From Gammaproteobacteria bacterium (GTDB taxonomy: Bacteria > Pseudomonadota > Gammaproteobacteria > 21-64-14), in assembly GCA_027013145.1 (NCBI GenBank), contig JALUXX010000053.1, positions 103,064 to 167,063 on the forward strand: a stretch of DNA of 64,000 bases, read 5' to 3'. Shown here in pieces: positions 12,939 through 21,079 of the stretch. The notes under the pieces are model-generated. The model ran no database searches. It was given only the letters and a program-made list of their open reading frames with translations, and had not been told where the DNA came from. A program made the position numbers and the translations under genes. How positions within the stretch are numbered: position 1 is the stretch's first letter; each line of letters starts with the position of its first letter.

Positions 12939-13886
12939 ATGGGAGAGGCATTCAAAAGCGCCGTGGCCAGTCAACGCATGTTGCTGCGCAGCCGCCTGTC
13001 AGGGCGGCTGGGACATCTGGCCAAGGCGTGCCGGGCGGCGTGGCCGCAGCGGCGCGACCTGGAGGATTGTCTGGTCCGGGGTCTGGAGGTCCTGCCCTAC
13101 TGCAAGTACCTCTACGTACTCGATGACAAGGCCCGGCAGATCACGGCCAACGTTTCGCACGGCGGGCTGGTCTCCGGGGAAGCCGGTCGCGACCGCAGCG
13201 GGCGGCCGTACATGGCGGAGGCGATCGGCGGCGAGGCGTTCTCGCTGTCGCACGCCTACATCAGCCGAAATGCGCGGCGTCCGTCTCTCACCGCGGTTCA
13301 GCGCATCGTCGACACTGCGGGGAATCTGCTCGGGTACCTGGGCGCGGACTTCGATCTGCGCGAGCTGCCGCTGACCCGGGACATATACCGCGAGTCGGAA
13401 ACATGGAGGCAGATCAAGGGCGATCCGGCGATCCGGGGCGGTCTTTTCCTGCAGGAACGGGTCGAGAGCGCCATGGACCGGCGCCTGGACGAAGTGCTCG
13501 CCCTGGTGACGGAGCTGATCGACGTCCACGGCGTGTTCCACGCCAAGCTGCATTTCTCCAGCTCCCGCGCCACTCTTTGGCTGCAGGACGATCCGTTCCG
13601 CTACCGGATCCTGGATATCGAGGACCTCACCGATCCGGCGATCTGCCTCGCCTGGGGTCACCACAGTTACCCAAAGGATGCACTCATCCCGTCCGCCCGG
13701 GTTAGGGACGTGTTCGATACCTTCCATAAGCTGCGCTTCATGGACGAGAACATCTATCTGCGTTCAGGCTCCCTGAACATCTTCAACGGGATGGTGGGAC
13801 TGAACTTCTCCTGCGACGGGTCCCACTACATGCCCTGGGCGGAGTTCCTGGACAAGAACGTCGGTTTCTGGCTCGAGGGCACCTGA
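12939..13886 (+). CDS. PDC (Cache-like) sensor-domain protein without output domain
   Basis: The 315-residue product has a PDC-type ligand-binding fold at about residues 35-150. Its core YLYVLDDKARQITANVSH, then GRDRSGRPYM, FSLSHAYIS and LTAVQRIVD, is typical. No signal peptide, membrane helix, HAMP, kinase or methyl-accepting region is visible. The C-terminal 160 residues match nothing I recognise. It may be a cytoplasmic sensor acting through a partner. The start is uncertain because no clear ribosome-binding site precedes ATG 12939; ATG 12978 is possible. It stands alone between nrdB and a convergent ABC-F gene. Confidence 0.75.
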   Translation: MGEAFKSAVASQRMLLRSRLSGRLGHLAKACRAAWPQRRDLEDCLVRGLEVLPYCKYLYVLDDKARQITANVSHGGLVSGEAGRDRSGRPYMAEAIGGEAFSLSHAYISRNARRPSLTAVQRIVDTAGNLLGYLGADFDLRELPLTRDIYRESETWRQIKGDPAIRGGLFLQERVESAMDRRLDEVLALVTELIDVHGVFHAKLHFSSSRATLWLQDDPFRYRILDIEDLTDPAICLAWGHHSYPKDALIPSARVRDVFDTFHKLRFMDENIYLRSGSLNIFNGMVGLNFSCDGSHYMPWAEFLDKNVGFWLEGT

Positions 13887-14021
13887 TCCGCCGGGAGCGG
13901 TCGCGCCGACGCACCGCACCACCCGACCGCTCAACGGTTTCGATGCGATCGGTGTACCAGGCATGAACCCAGGGTGTGGGACGGTGAGGCCGTCCGTCCA
14001 CGGAGGAACGACGTCCGGGAC

Positions 14022-15929
14022 TTACGAATCGCCCTCCGCCTCCTCCCGTTCCCCCGCCCGCTTGGCTTCGAGGTCCTCCCAGCGCGCGTAGGCCGCGGTG
14101 ACGTCGCGCTGCAGCGCCTCCAGGCGCGCCTGGGCCGCCTTGACGGGTTCGGGACCGCCGCGGTGGAGCTCCGGATCGGCCAATTCCCGGTACAGGGCCT
14201 CGATCTCGGACTCCATGCGCTCGATCTCGCCCGGAAGGCGTTCGAGGTCGGCCTGTTCGCGGTAGGCGAGTTTGCCGGCGCGCGCGCCCCGGCCGGGCGC
14301 GGCGCGGGCCCGGCGCGGGGAACTCTGCGCCGCGGATTCCGTTCCCGGCGCACCCGCGGTGCCCCGCCGCAGCCAGTCGCTGTAGTTGCCCTCGTAATAC
14401 CGGAAACCCCGCGCGCCCTCGTGAACGAGCAGGCCGTCGATCACGGCGTCGACGAAGGCGCGGTCGTGCGAGACCAGGATCACCGTACCGGCGTATTCGC
14501 GGACGAGGTCTTCGAGCAGCTCCAGGGTCTCGAGATCGAGGTCGTTCGTCGGCTCGTCGAGCACCAGGACGTTCGAAGGCCGGGCGAACAGACGCGCGAG
14601 GAGCAGCCGGTTACGCTCGCCGCCGGAGAGGAGCCGCACGGGCGTACGCGCACGCTCGGGCGTGAACAGGAACGCGCGCAGGTATCCCAACACGTGGCGG
14701 CTGGAACCCTCGAAGTCGATACGGTCGGCGCCCTCGGCGATGTTCCAGGCCGCGTCGTGCTCCGGGTCGAGCTGCGCACGCGACTGGTCGAAATAGGCGA
14801 TCTGCAGGTTCTCCCCGTAGCTGAAGTGCCCACCGTCGGGCGCGCGCTCGCCGAGCAGCAGGCGCAGCAGCGTGGTCTTCCCGCAGCCGTTCGGGCCCAT
14901 CACGCCGAGGACGCGGCCGCGCTGGATCTTCAGACTGAAATCGCGCAGGACAGTCTTTCCCGCGATCTGCGCGCAGACCCGCTGCGCCTCGATCACCCGA
15001 CGGCTGCCCGCTTCACCCGCGTGGGCGCGCAGCCGCGCGCGGCCCTCGAGGCGACGGCGCCCCGCGGCCTCCTCGCGCATCGCCTCGAGGGCGCGCACCC
15101 GGCCCATGTTGCGCGTGGTCCGTGCCTTCACGCCGCGCCGGATCCAGGCCTCCTCCTCGGCCAGGCGCTTGTCGAACTCGCGCTCGGCACGCCGCTCGAC
15201 TTCGAGTGCGGCGCGCTTGCGCCGGCGATAGTCGGCGTAGCCGCCGGGCCAGCCGTGCAGGCGGCCGCGGTCGACCTCGACGATGCGCGTGGCGACACGG
15301 TCGAGGAAGGCGCGGTCGTGGCTGATGAAGACCAGCCCCCACGGCGCCCTCGCCAACAGGTTCTCGAGCCACGTGATGCCGTCGATGTCGAGGTGATTTG
15401 TCGGCTCGTCCAGGAGCAGCAACTCCGGCTCGGCGACGAGCGCGCGCGCCAGCAGCACGCGACGCTGCTGGCCTCCGGAGAGGGTGGCGAATTCCGCCGC
15501 CGGGTCCAGATCCATGCGCGAGAGCGCGGCCGCGACCCGTGTGTGCGCACTCCAGGCGCCGTCGGCCTCGAGCGCCTGCTGCAGTTCCGCCAGGCGCGCC
15601 GGCTCCGCGTGGTCGGACACGGCCCGCTCGTACTGCGCCAGTCGCTCCGCCGCAGCGCCGAGCCCCGCGGTGACGATCCCGTCGACGCGCCCGGAAAGGC
15701 CCGACGGCAGGTCCTGGTCCAGGCAACCGACGCGCAGGCCGGCCGCGCGCACGATCTCGCCCGCGTCCGGGGCCCGCGCACCGGCGATGACGCGCAGCAG
15801 CGTGGACTTGCCGGCGCCGTTGCGCCCGACTAGGCACACCCGCTCGCCCGCCTCGACGGTGAGATCGACCGCATCGAGGACCGGCTCGGCGCCGAAGCGG
15901 ACCGTGACCTCCCGCAGCGTGATCAGCAT
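14022..15929 (-). CDS. uup: ABC-F ATPase of the Uup type
   Basis: The 635-residue soluble protein carries two ABC cassettes and no membrane helices. Cassette 1 has [17 protein letters not shown] and [12 protein letters not shown]. Cassette 2 has [17 protein letters not shown] and [12 protein letters not shown] charged linker separates them. The last 90 residues form a predicted coiled coil ([20 protein letters not shown]), the DNA-binding tail of Uup. Members act on ribosomes or on DNA repair intermediates rather than transport. ATG 15929 begins [10 protein letters not shown]; the open frame extends about 100 codons further but into the DUF423 gene region, which is a shadow. Confidence 0.92.
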   Translation of the reverse strand: MLITLREVTVRFGAEPVLDAVDLTVEAGERVCLVGRNGAGKSTLLRVIAGARAPDAGEIVRAAGLRVGCLDQDLPSGLSGRVDGIVTAGLGAAAERLAQYERAVSDHAEPARLAELQQALEADGAWSAHTRVAAALSRMDLDPAAEFATLSGGQQRRVLLARALVAEPELLLLDEPTNHLDIDGITWLENLLARAPWGLVFISHDRAFLDRVATRIVEVDRGRLHGWPGGYADYRRRKRAALEVERRAEREFDKRLAEEEAWIRRGVKARTTRNMGRVRALEAMREEAAGRRRLEGRARLRAHAGEAGSRRVIEAQRVCAQIAGKTVLRDFSLKIQRGRVLGVMGPNGCGKTTLLRLLLGERAPDGGHFSYGENLQIAYFDQSRAQLDPEHDAAWNIAEGADRIDFEGSSRHVLGYLRAFLFTPERARTPVRLLSGGERNRLLLARLFARPSNVLVLDEPTNDLDLETLELLEDLVREYAGTVILVSHDRAFVDAVIDGLLVHEGARGFRYYEGNYSDWLRRGTAGAPGTESAAQSSPRRARAAPGRGARAGKLAYREQADLERLPGEIERMESEIEALYRELADPELHRGGPEPVKAAQARLEALQRDVTAAYARWEDLEAKRAGEREEAEGDS

Positions 15930-15969
15930 GGCACCCGGGCCGCGTCCCGCACGCGCCGCGCCCGGGGAC

Positions 15970-16344
15970 CTACAGACCGCGCGCCGCGGCGACGGCGAGC
16001 AGGATCCAGCCGACGATGAAGGCGGTGCCGCCGAAGGGGGTGATGATCCCGAGCGCCCGCACCCCGGTGATCGCGAGCGCGTAGAGACTGCCGGAGAACA
16101 ACACCACCCCCGCGACCATCGACCACCCGGCCCAGCGCAACGCCCCGGAGGTCGGCAGGTGGAGGGCCAGCAGCCCGATGGCGAGCAAGGCGAGCGAGTG
16201 GAAGAACTGGTACTGTTCGGCGGTATGGTAGACCGCATTCAGCTCCGGCGAGAGGCGGCCGCGCAGCGCATGGGCGCCGAACGCCCCCAGAACCACCGCG
16301 AGGAATCCGGAGAGAGATCCGAGGAGAATGAACAGTCGAGCCAT
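15970..16344 (-). CDS. DUF423 (YgdD-type) small membrane protein
   Basis: The 124-residue protein has four hydrophobic helices and the family start [20 protein letters not shown], with the later GSLYAL and [13 protein letters not shown] segments. Its function is unknown. ATG 16344 is chosen. A TTG two codons upstream sits at better distance from GAGGA and may be the real start. It lies 40 bases ahead of the Uup gene on the same strand, so the two may be cotranscribed. Confidence 0.9.
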   Translation of the reverse strand: MARLFILLGSLSGFLAVVLGAFGAHALRGRLSPELNAVYHTAEQYQFFHSLALLAIGLLALHLPTSGALRWAGWSMVAGVVLFSGSLYALAITGVRALGIITPFGGTAFIVGWILLAVAAARGL

Positions 16345-16405
16345 GATCAACGCTTGTCCTCAGTGACCGCCCAAGTGCTCCAAGCCCCGCCGCGCGGCGC
16401 GCCGG

Positions 16406-17023
16406 TCAGCCCTCGGCGATCAGGCGGCCGAGATCGTGGGCCAGGTCGGCGGGACGGTCGGTGGGTCGCGCGAGCAGCCGCACCTCGCCGCGGGTGTCGA
16501 AGACGTAGACGGCGCTGCTGTGGGAGACTTCGTAGTCGCCGTGGGCGTCGGGCCTGCCGTAGCCGTAGGTCACCCGATAACGCCTCGTGAGGCGATGGAG
16601 TTCCTCGGAATCGCCGCGCAGGCCGATGACTTCCGGACCGAAGGCGGCGGCATACTCCTTCAATACCGCGGCGGAGTCGCGCGCCGGATCGACGCTGACG
16701 AACAGTACGCGCACGTCGCGCGCCCGCGCGCCCAGCTCGCGCAGGGCGGCCGCCAGATCGGCCAGCGTGGTCGGACAGACGTCCGGACAGTGGGTGTAAC
16801 CGAAGTAAAGCAGCACGACTTTGCCGCGGAAGTCGTGCGCATTCACGACCCCGCCGGTCTTCGAATCGGTGAGCGTGAACTTCAGCGGCGGCATGATCCC
16901 GGAGATGTCGGTGGTACGCCAGCCGCGATCGCGCGCGGAGCATCCCGCCAGCAGGAGCGCGGACAGCGCGGCGACCCAGGCCGCGCGCCCTCCGGCGGCG
17001 GCCACCCGCGCCCTCCAACTCAT
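16406..17023 (-). CDS. SCO1/SenC copper chaperone lipoprotein
   Basis: The 205-residue protein has a lipoprotein signal ending LLLAGC, so it should be anchored to a membrane. A thioredoxin-like fold follows with CPDVCP, the copper-binding Cys pair, and the downstream His of the SHSSAVYVF segment. SCO proteins load or reduce the Cu(A) site of cytochrome c oxidase. The start overlaps the stop of the PCuAC gene by four bases, so the two are translationally coupled. With CtaG upstream this is an oxidase metallation operon. Confidence 0.95.
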   Translation of the reverse strand: MSWRARVAAAGGRAAWVAALSALLLAGCSARDRGWRTTDISGIMPPLKFTLTDSKTGGVVNAHDFRGKVVLLYFGYTHCPDVCPTTLADLAAALRELGARARDVRVLFVSVDPARDSAAVLKEYAAAFGPEVIGLRGDSEELHRLTRRYRVTYGYGRPDAHGDYEVSHSSAVYVFDTRGEVRLLARPTDRPADLAHDLGRLIAEG

Positions 17024-17454
17024 CGCAGGTCCGCCCCGCGCACGCGGAACTTCACCCGCAAGGCCCCGCCGCCCGCGAAATGCAGCGTGATCGGCACCAC
17101 GTCGCCCGGATGTATGGCGCGCGTGCGCCCCATGAGCATCAGGTGATTGCCGCCGGGGGTGAACTGCACGCTCCAACCCGGGGCGATTTCGAAAGACTTC
17201 GCGGGCTTCATACGCCCGTAGGACACGGTGCGGTGGAGCACGATCCGCCGGTAGGCCGGGCTCGACGCGCCGATCAGGCGTAGCGGGCGCTCGCCGGTGT
17301 TGCGGATGACGAAATAGCCCGCCATCGGCAGATCCCCGGGCAGCCAGCGGATGCGCGCCTCGGTCACCTGCACCGGGACGCGGGACGCCGCGCCCGCGGG
17401 CACCGCCGCGAGCCACGCGAACGCCGCCAGGAACAGTATCAGTCGCCTACGCAC
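17020..17454 (-). CDS. PCuAC periplasmic copper chaperone
   Basis: This 144-residue exported protein shows a signal peptide ending AGAASR. Its copper motif is complete: LHRTVSYGRM (His and Met) followed by PGGNHLMLMG (His and Met). PCuAC hands Cu(I) to Cu(A) together with SCO1. It starts with GTG, eight bases inside the end of the CtaG gene, after GGGAGG. The tight overlaps on both sides show a single transcript CtaG-PCuAC-SCO1. Confidence 0.94.
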   Translation of the reverse strand: MRRRLILFLAAFAWLAAVPAGAASRVPVQVTEARIRWLPGDLPMAGYFVIRNTGERPLRLIGASSPAYRRIVLHRTVSYGRMKPAKSFEIAPGWSVQFTPGGNHLMLMGRTRAIHPGDVVPITLHFAGGGALRVKFRVRGADLR

Positions 17455-18313
17455 CGCAAACCTCCCGTCGAACGCCGCCCCAACGCCGCCCCGCCCCGGC
17501 GCCCGCGCGCACCCACAGGCGCAGGACGATGAGCCCGCCGACGACGCTCATCATCGCCGCCGGGATCCAGGTGATGAGCCCCCCGATCTGCTGGTCGGTC
17601 AGCGGGCTGATCGGCCACGGCCGCCCGCACAGACCGTATACCGTATAGAGGTCGTGCGTACTCAGCGCGATGTAGGCGCCGAGGGCGATCTGCGGCAGCA
17701 TCACCAGCCACAGCATGGCGATCCGCGTGACGTGGCCCGGCGTGCCGTACGCCGCGACGGGCCGCGGGTCGACGATGAGCCACCAGAACAGGAGCCCGTC
17801 GACCAGCATGCCCCAGTTCATCAGGTTGTAGAGCGGGACGCTGAGCATCGCGTAGAGGTGGATGTCGGGGATGAGCCAGAAGTAGATCAGACCGACGAAC
17901 AGCGCCGACGCGATCCACGGCTGCTGTAAGGTGCGGTAGACGGCGCGCACCGGGGCGCTGAACCACAAGGGACGCAGCACGCGCTCGCGCAGCCGCTCGG
18001 GCAGGCCCGCACCGAGCACTTCGTGCGGGGTCGCGAGCACGATCAGGAGCGGCGCGAGGTGGTGCAGGATCAGGTGTTGGAGCCGGTGCACCCAGAAGAC
18101 ATGCTGAGCGAGATAGTCGTAGTGGGTCTGGAGCACGAGGTAGGCCAGCGTCAGGCCGGCGAAGAAGGCGATGCCGCGCCAGGCACCGACCGGGCGCCCG
18201 TCCCGGCGCAACCGCGCCGCGCCGCGCAGGTACAGGGCGCCCGCGCCCAGGCAGGCGAGGAGGACGGTGGGCGAGAACTCCCAGGGCGCGAGAAATGCGA
18301 GCATCGAGGTCAT
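17447..18313 (-). CDS. ctaG: CtaG (caa3-type) cytochrome c oxidase assembly factor
   Basis: The 288-residue integral membrane protein has about seven helices. It contains the family segments YDYLAQHVFWVHRLQHLILHH and ATPHEVLG and a later WGMLVDGLLFWW. The His residues near the membrane surface probably bind copper. It helps insert copper into oxidase subunit I. It is the first gene of an operon with PCuAC and SCO1. The start at 18313 has no good ribosome-binding site, and Met4 is an alternative. Confidence 0.9.
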   Translation of the reverse strand: MTSMLAFLAPWEFSPTVLLACLGAGALYLRGAARLRRDGRPVGAWRGIAFFAGLTLAYLVLQTHYDYLAQHVFWVHRLQHLILHHLAPLLIVLATPHEVLGAGLPERLRERVLRPLWFSAPVRAVYRTLQQPWIASALFVGLIYFWLIPDIHLYAMLSVPLYNLMNWGMLVDGLLFWWLIVDPRPVAAYGTPGHVTRIAMLWLVMLPQIALGAYIALSTHDLYTVYGLCGRPWPISPLTDQQIGGLITWIPAAMMSVVGGLIVLRLWVRAGAGAGRRWGGVRREVCGA

Positions 18314-18448
18314 GGATCCGGTCGTCCGGGGCCGCGGCGCGGCCCGGGGGCCCGTTGACCGGGCATGATACCCGCACCGCCGCTACGCCGACAAGCGAAG
18401 GGGCGGCCGCGCGGCGCGCGTTCAGGGGAGTTCCTGCGGCACCGTGAT

Positions 18449-18523
18449 CCCCGGATTCCGGCCTGCGGCCTGCATCCGGGCTACGAAAATGTAGCCCGGA
18501 TGGAGCGAAGCGGAATCCGGGGA
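18449..18523. repeat. Inverted pair of REP-like GAATCCGGG/TAGCCCGG elements
   Basis: A reverse copy at 18449-18484 and a forward copy at 18491-18523 face each other across about six bases (GAAAAT). They could form a long hairpin between the CtaG and MerR genes. It is the same family as at 1295-1457. Confidence 0.8.
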
Positions 18524-18546
18524 GGGAACTTCCTCCGGCGCGCGTC

Positions 18547-19008
18547 TCAGGGGCGACGCCGGCCGCGCCGGGTCGCGGCGCGGGGACGCGTGCCCTCTTC
18601 CGCCTCCTCGATCCCCTCGATCACGGGACAGCCCTCGCGGCTCGCGGCGCACAGATTCAGCAGGAGCCGCAACTCGTCGCGCAGGTGACTCAGCTCGGCG
18701 AGCCGCCGCTCGACCTCGGCGAGCTTGCCGGCGGTCAGCTTGCGCACGCGGGGCCGGGCGCGCACCGGATCCTCCCGGAAACGCAGCAGCGCGCCGATCT
18801 CGGCGAGCGTGAAATTCATCGCCTGCGCGCGGCGGATGAAGCGCAGCCGCGAGAGGTCGCGCGCCCCGTAGCGCCGCAGCCCCGAGGCGGTGCGCCCGAC
18901 GCGCGGCAGCAGGCCGATTTTCTCGTAATAGCGCAGCGTGTCGGCACTGAGCCCGAGCCGTTCGGTGACCTCGCCGATCGACATCGCGCGCGCGTCCTCC
19001 GCACTCAT
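18547..19008 (-). CDS. MerR-family metal-type regulator
   Basis: The 153-residue protein has the MerR DNA-binding head (MSIGEVTERLGLSADTLRYYEKIGLL, residues 9-34), a dimerisation helix and a C-terminal loop with Cys120 and Cys127 (LCAASREGCPVI). The extra Cys near residue 79 of ZntR/MerR is absent, which leaves a two-Cys site as in CueR-like proteins. Its ATG overlaps the stop of the thioredoxin-like gene by four bases. It is thus in an operon with that gene and a permease and probably controls them. The inducing metal is unknown. Confidence 0.88.
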   Translation of the reverse strand: MSAEDARAMSIGEVTERLGLSADTLRYYEKIGLLPRVGRTASGLRRYGARDLSRLRFIRRAQAMNFTLAEIGALLRFREDPVRARPRVRKLTAGKLAEVERRLAELSHLRDELRLLLNLCAASREGCPVIEGIEEAEEGTRPRAATRRGRRRP

Positions 19009-19286
19009 GCCACACCACCCCGCATCCGCCGCAGTTCGTCGTCGAGCAGCGCGTGCAGTCGCGCCGGCGCGGCCGCGCCCGTGAGCACCAGCCGCCCGTC
19101 GATCACCAGCGCCGGCGTGGCGCGCACACCGAGCGCGACCGCGCGGTCGAGTTCGGCCACCACGTCGACCATCGAAACGCGCAGCGGGAGTTTACGATAC
19201 TCCAGGTAGGCGTCGACCAGCCCGCGCATCCTGGCGCAGCGCGGACACCCCGGCGAGGTGAACAGCTCGATCTCCGGTAGCGTCAC
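19005..19286 (-). CDS. Small thioredoxin/glutaredoxin-like protein
   Basis: This 93-residue cytoplasmic protein has the redox motif CPRC at residues 14-17 (FTSPGCPRCARM) and the cis-Pro region RATPALVIDGRLV. It starts with GTG. It lies between the permease and MerR genes and overlaps the latter. Similar small thioredoxins often accompany YraQ-type permeases, perhaps reducing the permease or its metal(loid) cargo. That role is inference. Confidence 0.85.
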   Translation of the reverse strand: MTLPEIELFTSPGCPRCARMRGLVDAYLEYRKLPLRVSMVDVVAELDRAVALGVRATPALVIDGRLVLTGAAAPARLHALLDDELRRMRGGVA

Positions 19287-19323
19287 TCCGCCCTCCTCCG
19301 CAGGCGCCGGCCGATCCTGTGTC

Positions 19324-20277
19324 CTACATCAGACGGTTGAGCGCGAGGGCGAGGAGCACCGAGGTGAACACGACCCCGCCCGCGTACACCAGCGCCGTGC
19401 GCGTACCCATGCGCCGTCCGACGGGCCCCAAAGTGGCGACGTTGGTCCCGACACCGGCGACGAGCAGCAGCATCGCGTTTCCCGCGCCGAGGCCCTTGAG
19501 GTGCAGCGCGTGGATCCACGGCAGCGACCCGAGGCTGTCTGTGTACACGACCCCGGCGACGGCGACCGCCAGGAACACGCCCGCGAGCCCCGCACCGGCG
19601 CCGTAACGCAGCACCCAGTCCGCCGGCAGGAACTCCTTGACGATGGCCCCGAGCACCGCGCCGGCGAGTATCCAGGGTGCAAGCTCGCGCAACAGGCCGT
19701 AGGCGGTACGCAACGCCTGCCGCAGTTTGTCCCGCGGGTTCGACAGATCCCACCAGCGTTCATCCGCATCCGCCGGCGCCACCTCGCAGCCCGCGCAACC
19801 GCACGAGGATGGGGGTGACGGTTCGGCGCCCGCCGCCACCGCAACACCCGGCGCGCGCACCGCGCCGCCCAGCCGGTCGACCAGCAGCCCCGTGACCGCA
19901 CCGATGGACACCCCGCACGCCGCGATCGCCACGGCGAGCGGCCAGCCGAGGAACACAACCAGCGCGATCAGCCCGTACCAGTTGAACCAGGGCGTGGCGA
20001 TCAGGAACGCGCAGGCGGGCCCCCGCCGCCCGGTCGCGCGATGCAGTTCGATCGCCGTGGGAATCGCCGTGCAGCAGCACAACGGGGTGAGGAACCCGGC
20101 CGTGGCACCGGCCAGGTTCGAGCGCAACGGCCCGCCGCCGACCAGCCGTCGCAGCGCGTCGGGGCGGACCACCGCCTGCAGCAGGCCGGCGACGAAGAAC
20201 CCCAGCACCGCCACTTCCGCGAATTCCCAGAGGTAGTGCGCCGTCGTGCCGGCGAGGTTGAGCAGCGCGGTCTCCAT
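19324..20277 (-). CDS. YraQ/ArsP-type permease (UPF0718)
   Basis: The 317-residue protein has about eight helices in two halves joined by a soluble loop. The first half holds GFLTPLCCCTAIPTAIEL, the Cys-rich helix of the family. The second has DSLGSLPW and GVGTNVATLGP. The loop contains CGCAGC, a likely metal-binding spot. Some relatives (ArsP) export trivalent organoarsenicals, while others have unknown cargo. A thioredoxin-like and a MerR gene follow, suggesting a metal- or metalloid-induced efflux unit. Confidence 0.82.
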   Translation of the reverse strand: METALLNLAGTTAHYLWEFAEVAVLGFFVAGLLQAVVRPDALRRLVGGGPLRSNLAGATAGFLTPLCCCTAIPTAIELHRATGRRGPACAFLIATPWFNWYGLIALVVFLGWPLAVAIAACGVSIGAVTGLLVDRLGGAVRAPGVAVAAGAEPSPPSSCGCAGCEVAPADADERWWDLSNPRDKLRQALRTAYGLLRELAPWILAGAVLGAIVKEFLPADWVLRYGAGAGLAGVFLAVAVAGVVYTDSLGSLPWIHALHLKGLGAGNAMLLLVAGVGTNVATLGPVGRRMGTRTALVYAGGVVFTSVLLALALNRLM

Positions 20278-20510
20278 CGCTTCCCCATTCTCCGCCGGGG
20301 CCGCACCCTACACAAGGCGGAGGCGGCGATGCCGGACCTCCCCGCGCCCGCCGGCGCATCCGCACGACCGGCGGGCGGCCGGAGACCGGGCGCACCCGGG
20401 GCCACGGGCAAGGCGCCGCGCCGTATTCCCATAATACGCAAAGGTTTTTTCGGCGCTTCGGGCCCGCGGCGATCCTTGCAAGCGTCATCCCGATCGACTA
20501 GCGTAAGCAG

Positions 20511-20864
20511 ATGCGTGTTTCCCTCCGGCACCTGATTTCGGCCCTCGCGCTGATGGCGCTGCTGCTGCCCGCGGCGCGTGCGGCCGCCGCCGCGGCGCAG
20601 TCACCTGCGCCCGCCACCGTTGCGGCGCGCGCCGACGCACCACCGGCACACCCCCAGACGTCCTGTCCTTGCGGGTGCGGACATCTGTGCCAGGGCATGC
20701 CCGGAGGCTGCTCCATGCCCGGGTGCGGCGGGTGTACGCACGCCTTCTCGATTTCCCTCGTCTCGTTGCCGTCGGCCACGCCGGTAACGGGCCCCCGCGT
20801 ACCGGTCGCCTCCGGTACGCCCGGCATCCGCCCCGACCCGCTCCTGCGCCCGCCCAGGGCCTGA
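20511..20864 (+). CDS. Exported Cys/Met-rich small protein
   Basis: The 117-residue product has an N-terminal signal-like stretch and then a dense metal-binding patch (CPCGCGHLCQGMPGGCSMPGCGGC split over residues about 52-75). A Pro-rich tail follows. No family is certain. It precedes copAB by about 215 bases, with a plausible promoter (TTGCAA, 17 bases, TAGCGT) ending just before its start. It could sequester copper or act as a regulatory leader like CopL. Both ideas are inference. The weak ribosome-binding site lowers confidence. Confidence 0.5.
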   Translation: MRVSLRHLISALALMALLLPAARAAAAAAQSPAPATVAARADAPPAHPQTSCPCGCGHLCQGMPGGCSMPGCGGCTHAFSISLVSLPSATPVTGPRVPVASGTPGIRPDPLLRPPRA

Positions 20865-21079
20865 ACACCCCGACCCCCGCCGGGCGCGCCCGGCGGATGC
20901 GGGCGGGTATCCGCGATCGTCCCCCACCTGCCGGATCCGCGCGGCCGTTGCGGCCGCGAACCGTGTACGTGGGCCGACCTCCGTACCCCGACCCCCGAGC
21001 CGATCGCCCGGCCCGCAGACCGCCCGGCATCCCGGCCGTTCCAATCGTTTCGAACCGATATCGCTGAGGAGCGTGCGTC

